Of a stretch of DNA of 8,600 nt, positions 1 to 6,928 are shown one piece after another. The number at the start of each line of letters is the position of its first letter. The first letter of the stretch is position 1. The DNA is from an uncultured Verrucomicrobiota bacterium. GTDB lineage: Bacteria > Verrucomicrobiota > Verrucomicrobiae > Opitutales > Opitutaceae. The position numbers and the translations under genes were made by a program. The stretch lies in assembly GCA_946482165.1 (NCBI GenBank), contig CAMLQS010000215.1, positions 1 to 8,600 on the forward strand, written 5' to 3'. A model generated the notes under the pieces. That model ran no database searches. It was not told the DNA's origin and worked only from the letters and a program-made list of their open reading frames with translations.

Positions 1-1
1 C

Positions 2-2797
2 GGAAATCGGGCCTCGGCCCTCTTGGCGCTCGTCTTTCTCTTCGTCGCGTTTTTGCCATTCACCGCTTTCGCGGTCGCGCCCGGACAAGTGGTCGCGTGG
101 GGAGCCGGGGAAGCCGGCGCATCCGGCCATCCTCACTACGGCCAGTCCATCGTCCCCGCCGCGGCCGCGGAGGAGGTGATCGCCATCGCGGGCGGCGCCG
201 TTTCCTCCCTCGCATTGAAGAGCGACGGCACCGTCGTCGCGTGGGGCCATAACGACGTTGGGCAACTCACGGTGCCCGCGGGGCTCGGCCCGGTCATCGC
301 GATCACGTCCAGCATCGACGCCAGCCACTTCCTCGCGCTCAAGGCCAACGGAACCATCGCGGCCTGGGGCTACAACACCCAGGGACAGGTGACCGGCTCG
401 CCCAGCTCCGGCATCGCAGTCGCCAATCCCGTCGCGCCCGGCGGCCAGACGCTCACCGGCGTGGTCGCCATGGCGGCCGGATCCCACCACAACGTGGCGT
501 TGAAAAACGACGGCACCGTCGTCGCGTGGGGCACCAACCAATTCGGCAGCACCGTCGTCCCATCCGGACTGAACAACGTCGTCGCGGTCGCCGCCGGCTA
601 CGATCACTGCCTCGCGCTGAAGGCGGACGGCACGGTCGTCGCCTGGGGCGGGCTCAACACCTACGGCGAGATCACGGTGCCCGCGGCGTTGGGCGGAGTC
701 GTCGCGATCTCGGCGGCCGGCGACTACTCGGTCGCGCTCAAGTCCGACGGCACCGTTGTCGCGTGGGGAAATAATTTTTATGGGCAGACCGACGTCCCGG
801 TCGGCCTGAGCGACGTCGCCGCGATTTCCGCCGGCGGCGGACACGTCCTCACGCTCAAAAACGACGGCACGCTCGTGACGTGGGGCAACAACTCCAACGG
901 GCAGTCCCTGGTCCCCTCGCCCGCGCAAAGCTGCGTGCTGGCTATCGCCGCGGGCGGGCGGCACTCGCTCGCCTTGGTCGCCGCTCCTCCCGTCGTCCTC
1001 ACGCCCCCGGGCAGCCAGGTGCGCCTCGCCGGCCAAACGGCGAGTTTCACCGCCTCGGTCGCCGGCACCCCTCCTTTCGTGTATCAGTGGACCAAGGACG
1101 GCGTCGCCCTCGGGGACGACGGCCGCGTCGCCGGGGCCAACACCGCCCACCTCACCGTCTCCGCCCTCACGCCGGCCGACGCGGGCGTCTACGCGCTCGA
1201 GGTCGGCAATTGCGCCGGGGACGACAGCGGCGCCCCCACCGTCCTCACGATCAACCCCGCCACTCCGCCGGGCGAAGTGGTCGCCTGGGGCGACAACGGC
1301 TTCGGCCAATGCACCGTGCCGTCCGCCGCGCAAAGCGGTGTCGTCGCCATCGCGGCCGGCCAAGGCCACACGCTCGCGCTAAAATCCAACGGCCAACTGT
1401 TCGCCTGGGGCTGGAACACCTCCGAGCAAACCACCATCCCCCTCGCCACGCTCAACGGCTCCGTCGCCATCGCCGCCGGGCAGGGACACAGCGTCGCGTT
1501 GCGCAACGACGGGATCGTTCTCGCCTGGGGCAACAACGCCGAGGGCCAGACCAACGTCCCCGCCGGGCTTTCCGGCGTCGTCGCCATCGCCGCGGGAGGC
1601 AGCCACACCGTCGCCTTGAAAAACGACGGCACCGTCGTCGCCTGGGGCCACGATGGCTTCGGGCAGCGCACGATCCCGCCCGGTCTCGCCGGCGTGATCG
1701 CGATCTCCGCCGGCATGTATCACACCGTCGCGCTCAAAAACGACGGCACGATCCTCGCCTGGGGCGACAATTCCCATGGCCAGTCCGCGATCCCCGCTGG
1801 GCTCTCCGGCGTGGTCGCCATCGCCGCGGGTTTTTACCACACTGCGGCGCTCTTGGCCGACGGCTCCGTCGTCGCCTTCGGCGCGGGCGCGACGAACACC
1901 GGAACCGCGCCCCACCTGGGCCAGGCTCTTGTGCCGGCGGGCCTCGCAAACGGCCTGGCGCTCGCGGCCGGCCGCCATCACTCCGCCGCCCTTCTGAACA
2001 ACAAGACCGTCGTCGCGTGGGGTGACGACGGCGCCGGGCAATCCGCCGTTCCGCCAACCGTGCAAGGCCGCTCGGTGGCCGTCGCCGCAGGTTGGATGCA
2101 TACTGTCGTGATCGCCGGCCAGGCTCCGCTGGTTTACCTGGGTCCGCTCACCGCCTATGTTAACCTCGGACGCGATCTCACCTTCTCCGTCCTCGCCGAC
2201 GGCTCCGCTCCGTTCACCTACCAATGGCGCCGCCAATCCGCCATGGGCACGACGGATATCGCCGGCGCAAACGGCCCCGTGCTGCACATCGCCAACGCCC
2301 AGTTTTCCCATGGCGGCACCTACCTCGCGGTGGTGGGCAACGCCTTCGGCTCGGCCACCGTCGCCGCCACCTTGACCGTCCTTCCCTCCGCCAGCTTTGC
2401 GCAGTGGCGGGAAAGCCGCTTCACCGCCGAGCAACTCGACGATCCCCTGGTTTCCGGCCCGCTGGCCGACCCGAGCGGCCGCGGGACGGCGAATCTGCTC
2501 AAATACGCCTTCAACCTCGAACCCGCTTCCAGCGTCGGCGGACCGGGCTCGCCTTCGGTGACTCCGCCCTCCTCCTGGCCTCTTCAGCCCGCCGTCCAGG
2601 GCGGCGCGCTCACGCTCGTTTTCCACGCCATCCGCCCCGACCTCGTCTACACCGCCGAGGCGAGCACCGATCTCGTCACCTGGAGCACGACGGGAATGAC
2701 CCTGGCATCGAACGGCACGGAACACACCGCCTCCTTTGCCCCCGCAAACTCCGTTCGTGCATTCCTCCGCGTGCGAGTGGCCCTGCCCGCCGAATAG
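2..2797 (+). CDS. Secreted tandem RCC1-propeller / Ig-like repeat protein (5' partial)
   Basis: Large exported protein with unknown ligand. The frame is open to the left edge; a TTG at 23 is possible, but codons before it (including an Arg) read as a signal-peptide n-region, so the start is probably off-window. Counting the 23-25 codon as residue 1, a hydrophobic core ends in AFA/AVA cleavage sites near residues 17-19. Residues ~20-321 hold seven units of the type VVAWGxNxxGQxxVP...VAIAAGxxHxLALKxDG. Residues ~322-412 are Ig-like (YQW, then DAGVYALEV). Residues ~417-700 hold seven more RCC1-like units. Residues ~701-787 are a second Ig-like domain (YQWRR, GGTYLAVV). Residues ~789-924 are a C-terminal module (GTANLLKYAFNLEP, YTAEASTDLVTWS) of a kind I associate with verrucomicrobial secreted proteins. 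Most units are ~39-41 residues, shorter than eukaryotic RCC1 blades. RCC1 folds are seven-bladed propellers, so two propellers are inferred. There is no PEP-CTERM tail or transmembrane anchor. The role is probably surface or extracellular binding; no enzyme motif is visible. Confidence 0.88.
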   Translation, partial: GNRASALLALVFLFVAFLPFTAFAVAPGQVVAWGAGEAGASGHPHYGQSIVPAAAAEEVIAIAGGAVSSLALKSDGTVVAWGHNDVGQLTVPAGLGPVIAITSSIDASHFLALKANGTIAAWGYNTQGQVTGSPSSGIAVANPVAPGGQTLTGVVAMAAGSHHNVALKNDGTVVAWGTNQFGSTVVPSGLNNVVAVAAGYDHCLALKADGTVVAWGGLNTYGEITVPAALGGVVAISAAGDYSVALKSDGTVVAWGNNFYGQTDVPVGLSDVAAISAGGGHVLTLKNDGTLVTWGNNSNGQSLVPSPAQSCVLAIAAGGRHSLALVAAPPVVLTPPGSQVRLAGQTASFTASVAGTPPFVYQWTKDGVALGDDGRVAGANTAHLTVSALTPADAGVYALEVGNCAGDDSGAPTVLTINPATPPGEVVAWGDNGFGQCTVPSAAQSGVVAIAAGQGHTLALKSNGQLFAWGWNTSEQTTIPLATLNGSVAIAAGQGHSVALRNDGIVLAWGNNAEGQTNVPAGLSGVVAIAAGGSHTVALKNDGTVVAWGHDGFGQRTIPPGLAGVIAISAGMYHTVALKNDGTILAWGDNSHGQSAIPAGLSGVVAIAAGFYHTAALLADGSVVAFGAGATNTGTAPHLGQALVPAGLANGLALAAGRHHSAALLNNKTVVAWGDDGAGQSAVPPTVQGRSVAVAAGWMHTVVIAGQAPLVYLGPLTAYVNLGRDLTFSVLADGSAPFTYQWRRQSAMGTTDIAGANGPVLHIANAQFSHGGTYLAVVGNAFGSATVAATLTVLPSASFAQWRESRFTAEQLDDPLVSGPLADPSGRGTANLLKYAFNLEPASSVGGPGSPSVTPPSSWPLQPAVQGGALTLVFHAIRPDLVYTAEASTDLVTWSTTGMTLASNGTEHTASFAPANSVRAFLRVRVALPAE
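500..525 (+). repeat. 26-bp exact direct repeat, copy 1 (within RCC1 gene)
   Basis: These bases, encoding LKNDGTVVA at the end of blade 3 of the first RCC1 array, are identical to 1616-1641 at the end of blade 3 of the second array. Other blades carry shorter versions of the same string, for example around 224, 747 and 1732. It is a by-product of the protein repeat, but the nucleotide identity suggests fairly recent duplication or gene conversion. Confidence 0.8.
1616..1641 (+). repeat. 26-bp exact direct repeat, copy 2 (within RCC1 gene)
   Basis: Second copy of the 500-525 string, at the blade 3/4 junction of the second propeller. The two copies are about 1.1 kb apart, so recombination between them would remove four blades of the first array, the first Ig-like domain and three blades of the second array, leaving one in-frame seven-blade array (the 1,116-bp offset is a multiple of three). 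Confidence 0.8.
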
Positions 2798-2800
2798 CGG

Positions 2801-3949
2801 TCAAAGCCCGCCGCGCCGCAGCGCCCAATCCGCCGCGGTGCCGCTCGCCGGCTGACGCAGGATCGCCTTCAAGGCCTCCGCCTGCGCGCGCGTCCGCTCC
2901 GCCCGCTTCGTATCCTCCAAGCAACTACGAAGCTCCGTCGCCAGCGCCCGCGGCGAGGCCGCGCCCTGCAAATACTCGGGATACATCGGCTCCTTGAGCA
3001 GCAGGTTGTTGATGCCGAGATACGGGATCTTCACCAGCATCCGCCCGAGCAGGTAGGTGAGCGGATTCGCCCGGTAGGCGATCGCGCCCGGCAGCCCCGC
3101 GATCGCGCAATGCAGCGACATCGTGCCGCTCGAGGTGAGCACGGCGGACGCCGCGACCGCCTCGCCGGTGTTCTGGATCAACTCCACGCCGGCAGGCACC
3201 CCGCCCTCCTCGATCACCTCCCGGATCGCCGCGCTCGGGTAGATGGCCCTGGCAGGACGCTTTCCGTAGGCCAGGTGGCCCTCCCGCAAGATCGGCCAGA
3301 TGCGCCCGACCGCCTGCTTGCGGCTGCCCGGAAGCAGCAGGATCGGAGCCGCGGGGTCGTAGCGCACCGGAGCCGCGTAGTCGTCGGCCAAGAACGGATG
3401 CCCCACAAACTCGACCGGCAAATCCGTGTCCGCGTAGCAGTCGACTTCGAATGGGAAGATGCACGCGAGCGCGTCCAGGTGACGCGCCATCTTGAAGCGC
3501 CGCTTCGCCTTCCACGCCCAGATCTGCGGAGAAATATAGAAAAGCAATTTCACCGGCCCGCCCGCCTTCGCCGCGAGCCCGCGTTCGTTCAGCGCCGCGG
3601 CAAGCCGAAGGTTGAAACCGGGGTAGTCGACAAAGCACACCGCGCGCGGTTTGTGTTCCTCGACCCAGCGCAGCGTCTCGTCGAAAAGCGCCTTGAAGAA
3701 CGAATAGTTTTTCAAGACCTCCACGAAGCCGACGACCGAGGACGCCGTGAGATCATGCAGCAACTGGGCTCCGGCCGCCGCGAGGTGTTTTCCGCCGAGC
3801 GCGCACACGGCCAATTCCGGCCGCTTCGCCCGCAGGTCCGCGACCAGCCTCGCCGCATGTTCGTCGCCGGAGTGCTCGCCGGCGACGACGAGCACGTCCA
3901 CGCGACCGCCGGCCGGCGCATCGAATCGAAATGGCAACGCCTCAGCCAC
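2801..3949 (-). CDS. lpxB: Lipid-A-disaccharide synthase LpxB
   Basis: Family GT19 glycosyltransferase of the Raetz pathway. It condenses UDP-2,3-diacylglucosamine with lipid X to give the lipid A disaccharide 1-phosphate and UDP, at the cytoplasmic face of the inner membrane. The 382 residues match the usual length. Family motifs appear in order: AGEHSGD at 23-29, FVDYPGFNLRLA at 106-117, YISPQIWAWK at 138-147, FPFE at 165-168, FVGHP at 181-185, LLPGSR at 205-210, SSGTMSLH at 273-280, then the segment around NNLLLKEP at 314-321. Oddity: the position matching the conserved Glu of the usual SGTxxLE motif is His280. The start used is GTG at 3949; GTG codons at residues 17 and 19 would give an N-terminus closer to most homologues, so the true start may be ~48 bp further in. 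It is last in the minus-strand block, 54 bp after the oxidoreductase gene, and converges on the RCC1 gene with a 3-bp gap. Confidence 0.95.
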   Translation of the reverse strand: MAEALPFRFDAPAGGRVDVLVVAGEHSGDEHAARLVADLRAKRPELAVCALGGKHLAAAGAQLLHDLTASSVVGFVEVLKNYSFFKALFDETLRWVEEHKPRAVCFVDYPGFNLRLAAALNERGLAAKAGGPVKLLFYISPQIWAWKAKRRFKMARHLDALACIFPFEVDCYADTDLPVEFVGHPFLADDYAAPVRYDPAAPILLLPGSRKQAVGRIWPILREGHLAYGKRPARAIYPSAAIREVIEEGGVPAGVELIQNTGEAVAASAVLTSSGTMSLHCAIAGLPGAIAYRANPLTYLLGRMLVKIPYLGINNLLLKEPMYPEYLQGAASPRALATELRSCLEDTKRAERTRAQAEALKAILRQPASGTAADWALRRGGL

Positions 3950-3960
3950 GATGCCCCCCG

Positions 3961-3995
3961 CTTCTTTTCTCTCCGCGCCTCCGCGTCTCTGCGTT
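3961..3995 (-). repeat. Solo CRCRGAG-type repeat unit upstream of lpxB
   Basis: The 54-bp spacer between the oxidoreductase stop and lpxB contains, on the minus strand, AAC followed by three heptamers CGCAGAG, CGCGGAG and CGCGGAG (3993-3987, 3985-3979 and 3977-3971; 8-bp period), then AGAAAAG. The order AAC, three CRCRGAG heptamers, then GAGAA is the same as in each arm of the palindrome at 6929-7020, so this looks like a single diverged copy of that unit, oriented with transcription. The nearest GGAG lies over 20 nt from the lpxB start, too far for a normal ribosome binding site. Confidence 0.65.
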
Positions 3996-4003
3996 CAACT
4001 TCA

Positions 4004-5002
4004 TCACCGCTTTGCCGCCTTGATCTGTTCCGAGATCTGGATCGCCACCTCGAGCGCCGTCTTGCCGAGGCTTGCGCCTACTTTCGGCTGCTTCAGCTCG
4101 GCTACGCTCTCCGTGAAATGCTGCAACTCCAGCTTCAGAGGCTCGTCCTTCTCGATCGGAATCTCGCCGACGGGGATCTCGCTCGCGTCGCCCGCCTTCG
4201 CGAGACCGACCTTCACCTTCAGGCCGTAGGCGATCACGTCGCTCTTTTTCACAAGGTGGCCTTTCTGGTTCATGAAATCCAGCGAGAGGTAGGCGTTGTC
4301 CTGAAAGACGCGGATCTCGCGGTTTTTCTTCAGGCTCATGCGCGAGGCGCTGAGGTTGGCCACGCAGCCGTTCTCGAACTCGATGCGCGAATTGGCGATG
4401 TCCTCGGTCTTCGAGAGCACGCTGATGCCGACGCTGTCGATCTTGCGGATCGGCGACTTCACGAGCGCGAGCACGATGCCGATGTCGTGGATCATGAGGT
4501 CGAGCACAACGCCCACCTCCGTGCCGCGCGGCGTGTAGGGCGCGAGACGCTCGGTCGTGATGTAACCCGGTCGGTCGATGTGTTTTTCGAGGAAACTCAT
4601 CACCGGGTTGAAGTGCTCGATATGGCCGACCTGAACGATGCAGCCGCTGGCCTTTGCCGCAACGAGCACGCGCTCGGCCTCCTCCAGCGTGGCGGTGATC
4701 GGCTTCTCGATCAGCAGATGCGTCTTCTTCGCCAGAAGCGGAATGGCGACCTGCTCATGCTTATCGGTGGGCACGACGACAGACACCGCGTCGCAGGCCT
4801 CGCCGAGTTCCTCGATGGTGGCGAAGCGGCGGCAATTGTGCCGGGCGCAGATCTCCTTCGCGCGCTCGTCGTTGGCCTCGAAGATCCCCATGAACTCGAC
4901 GTTCGGCAGCGAGGCGTAGATGCGAGCGTGGTGCTGCCCGAGCGAGCCGACGCCGGCCACGCCGCACTTCACCTTGGGCTTCGGAGAGGAAAAAAGGTTC
5001 AT
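4004..5002 (-). CDS. Gfo/Idh/MocA-family oxidoreductase, candidate GnnA-like UDP-sugar 3-dehydrogenase
   Basis: NAD(P)-dependent sugar dehydrogenase of 332 residues, the usual size. The N-terminal Rossmann fold has GVAGVGSLGQHHA at 14-26. EKP at 99-101 supplies the family's catalytic Lys100. VGHIEHFNP at 125-133 and the DLMIHD stretch at 168-173 (Asp168, His172) follow in the substrate domain. No signal peptide is seen, so it is cytoplasmic. The specific substrate cannot be read from the sequence. The position just before lpxB suggests a nucleotide-sugar role in lipid A synthesis. The best-known enzyme of this type is GnnA, which oxidises UDP-GlcNAc at C3 before an aminotransferase (GnnB) installs the amine for amide-linked lipid A; no GnnB is in this window. 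ATG start at 5002, 18 bp after the lolD stop, with no strong Shine-Dalgarno sequence. A generic sugar or inositol dehydrogenase is the alternative. Confidence 0.88.
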   Translation of the reverse strand: MNLFSSPKPKVKCGVAGVGSLGQHHARIYASLPNVEFMGIFEANDERAKEICARHNCRRFATIEELGEACDAVSVVVPTDKHEQVAIPLLAKKTHLLIEKPITATLEEAERVLVAAKASGCIVQVGHIEHFNPVMSFLEKHIDRPGYITTERLAPYTPRGTEVGVVLDLMIHDIGIVLALVKSPIRKIDSVGISVLSKTEDIANSRIEFENGCVANLSASRMSLKKNREIRVFQDNAYLSLDFMNQKGHLVKKSDVIAYGLKVKVGLAKAGDASEIPVGEIPIEKDEPLKLELQHFTESVAELKQPKVGASLGKTALEVAIQISEQIKAAKR

Positions 5003-5020
5003 CTTGATTCGAGAATGGGC

Positions 5021-5689
5021 CTAGACGGCGTGAAAGCCACCCTCGCGCAAAAACACGCGGCGGGCGCAGCGGGCGGCGTGGGCCACGTTGTGGGTCACGA
5101 GCACCAGCGCGCAGCCCTCCTCGCGCCCGAGGGAAAGCAGCAGTTCGATGATCGCATCGCCACTGCCCTCGTCGAGGTTGCCGGTTGGCTCGTCCGCAAG
5201 GATGAGTTTCGGCCGGTTCATCAGCGCGCGGGCGATGGCCACGCGCTGGCGCTCGCCGCCGGAGAGCTTCGCGGGGGTGTGATGCGCGCGCTCGCCGAGG
5301 CCGACGCGGCGCAACAGCTCGCGCGCTCGCTCGCGTTCCGCCGGTCCGACTTTGCCCACCAGACGCGCGGCCAGGAGCACGTTGGCCTCCGCATCGAGTT
5401 CGGGCACGAGGTAGAAGGCCTGAAACACCAGCCCCAGCAGCCGCCCGCGGCGGACGGGGCCCAAAGTGGGCGCCCCCTCCCAGCGCAACTCGCCCGAATC
5501 GGGCGCATCGAGACCGGAAAGCAGATTGAGCAGAGTCGATTTACCCGAGCCGGACTCGCCTCGGATCGACACGCTCTCGCCCGCATTCACCGCGAGATCG
5601 ACGCCGCGAAGCACCTCCAATCGGCGATCGCCGCTCAGATAGCTCTTGTGCAGCCCCGTGGCTTGGAGAAGGGGAACCGGATCACTCAC
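5021..5689 (-). CDS. lolD: Lipoprotein-releasing ABC transporter ATPase LolD
   Basis: Cytoplasmic ATPase that powers release of lipoproteins from the inner membrane with its LolC/E permease. The 222 residues match LolD. Walker A is GESGSGKST at 44-52, the Q-loop is at Gln90 (VFQAFYLVPEL), the ABC signature LSGGE is at 142-146, Walker B with D-loop is LILADEPTGNLD at 162-173, and the H-loop is His200. The EPTGNLD form is typical of the LolD/MacB/FtsE group, and the adjacent LolC/E gene decides in favour of LolD. The frame is open further upstream to an ATG at 5788, but that would run over 100 bp into the lolC coding region and add an unrelated Arg-rich tail. GTG at 5689 starts right where the family begins and has a GGAGG nine bases upstream. 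It overlaps the lolC stop by 8 bp (GTGAGTGA), so the two are probably translationally coupled. Confidence 0.95.
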   Translation of the reverse strand: MSDPVPLLQATGLHKSYLSGDRRLEVLRGVDLAVNAGESVSIRGESGSGKSTLLNLLSGLDAPDSGELRWEGAPTLGPVRRGRLLGLVFQAFYLVPELDAEANVLLAARLVGKVGPAERERARELLRRVGLGERAHHTPAKLSGGERQRVAIARALMNRPKLILADEPTGNLDEGSGDAIIELLLSLGREEGCALVLVTHNVAHAARCARRVFLREGGFHAV

Positions 5690-6914
5690 TGCGAAGCGCC
5701 TCCACGGGTTTGAGTTTCGCCGCGCGCCAGGCCGGCAACAGGCCGGCCAGCGTCGAGACGAGAAGCGAGCTGCACACAATAAGCGCAAGGTCCTTGCCGT
5801 CCAGGTGCGCGGGCAGCTGGCTGAACTGATAAAAGCGCTCCAGCGCCTCTTTCCCGCCGATGACGTGGGTGATGCCCGCGACGAAGTCGTTTCGAAAATG
5901 GACGACCGTGAATCCGAGGAGCAGCCCCGCCGCGGTGCCGCCCACGCCGATGATGACGCCTTGATAGCAAAAGCAGGCGGCGACCTGCCGCGGCGTGGCT
6001 CCGAGCGCGCCGAGCAGGCCGATCTCGCGGGTCTTGCGCACCACTGCGATGAGCAGCGAGGACGCCACCGAAAACGCCGCGACCACGATGATGAAAATGA
6101 GCAGGAAGAAGATCATGTTCTTCTCCAGTTGGAGCACGAAGAGAAACTCTTGGTTCGCATCCATCCACGACTTCGCCAACCCGTCGGCCGGAAGCATGCG
6201 GTTGATCTCGCGGGCCACACGATCCGGGTCGGCGCCCTCGGCGAGTTTCACGTTCACGCCGTGCACCCCCCGACCGAGGCCGTAGAGTTCCTGCATCGTG
6301 CGCAAGGTCACGATCAGAATGCTGCTATCAAGCTGCTGGTGCCCGATCTCGAAGATTCCGCAAACCTCGAGCTCGTGGGGCATCATCGCCGCCTCCTCCT
6401 GCAGCTTTTTGATATGGACCTCGGTGATGATCTGAACCTTGTCGCCGACGCGCGCGCCGATCATGTCGGCGAGCTGGTAACTCAGAATCACCCGATCGTC
6501 GTCGAGCGCATCGAAGCCCTCCGCCGGTTTAACGAACTTCCGCAGCGGAACAACCTCGTCCACATGATCCAAGTCGATGCCGCGGGCGACGGGAAACGCC
6601 TGACGACCGGCGTGTTTCAGTATGACGTAGCCCTCGGCGAAGGGCGCGGCGGCGGCGACTCCATCCACTTTTTTCACCGCGTCGATGACGACGCGCGGAT
6701 TCTCCATCACGCCCGACACGCGCACCTGCACCTCGCCCTCGGTGTTCACGATCATGTTCCGGATCTCGCGGCCGAAACCGCCCATCACGGAGATCGACAC
6801 GATCAGCAGGGTGACCCCGAGAGCCACGCCGAGGATCGAGATGGCGGTGAAAAAGGGAAAGCGCCGCCCGCTCGGGAAGAGCTGCTTCAGCGCAAGGTAG
6901 AGCGGCCAGGGCAT
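5682..6914 (-). CDS. lolC: Lipoprotein-releasing ABC transporter permease, LolC/E family
   Basis: Inner-membrane permease that with LolD extracts mature lipoproteins and passes them to a periplasmic carrier. The 410 residues fit the family. Layout: MPWPLYLALKQLF start, first membrane helix ~21-46, large periplasmic MacB-like domain ~50-262, then helices ~267-292, ~311-340 and ~374-396. The conserved KTREIGLLGALGATPRQV stretch is at 294-311, after the second helix, and SWMDANQEFLF at 249-259. The start is ATG at 6914; a GTG at 6956 is in frame, but its extra 14 codons lie mostly within the palindromic repeat and do not resemble the family. No strong Shine-Dalgarno sequence precedes the ATG. 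Only one permease gene is next to lolD, so the complex may be a homodimer (LolF-like), unless a second permease lies elsewhere. LolC, LolE and LolF cannot be told apart here. Confidence 0.93.
   Translation of the reverse strand: MPWPLYLALKQLFPSGRRFPFFTAISILGVALGVTLLIVSISVMGGFGREIRNMIVNTEGEVQVRVSGVMENPRVVIDAVKKVDGVAAAAPFAEGYVILKHAGRQAFPVARGIDLDHVDEVVPLRKFVKPAEGFDALDDDRVILSYQLADMIGARVGDKVQIITEVHIKKLQEEAAMMPHELEVCGIFEIGHQQLDSSILIVTLRTMQELYGLGRGVHGVNVKLAEGADPDRVAREINRMLPADGLAKSWMDANQEFLFVLQLEKNMIFFLLIFIIVVAAFSVASSLLIAVVRKTREIGLLGALGATPRQVAACFCYQGVIIGVGGTAAGLLLGFTVVHFRNDFVAGITHVIGGKEALERFYQFSQLPAHLDGKDLALIVCSSLLVSTLAGLLPAWRAAKLKPVEALRSE
5699..5703 (-). promoter_or_regulatory. Shine-Dalgarno sequence of lolD
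   Basis: GGAGG on the minus strand, nine bases before the GTG at 5689 and inside the 3' end of the lolC gene. It supports the short lolD start over the longer open frame. Confidence 0.7.
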
Positions 6915-6928
6915 GCGATGCGGATAAC

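Noticed and set aside
3110..5713. An 867-codon open frame on the plus strand opposite lpxB, the oxidoreductase gene and lolD
   Set aside because: It crosses three well-recognised genes and a spacer, is rich in Arg, His and Ala with no domain, and is what high GC codon bias produces opposite real genes.
5690..5788. A longer lolD beginning at ATG 5788
   Set aside because: It would overlap lolC by over 100 bp and add an Arg/Cys-rich tail absent from LolD; GTG 5689 has a good GGAGG.
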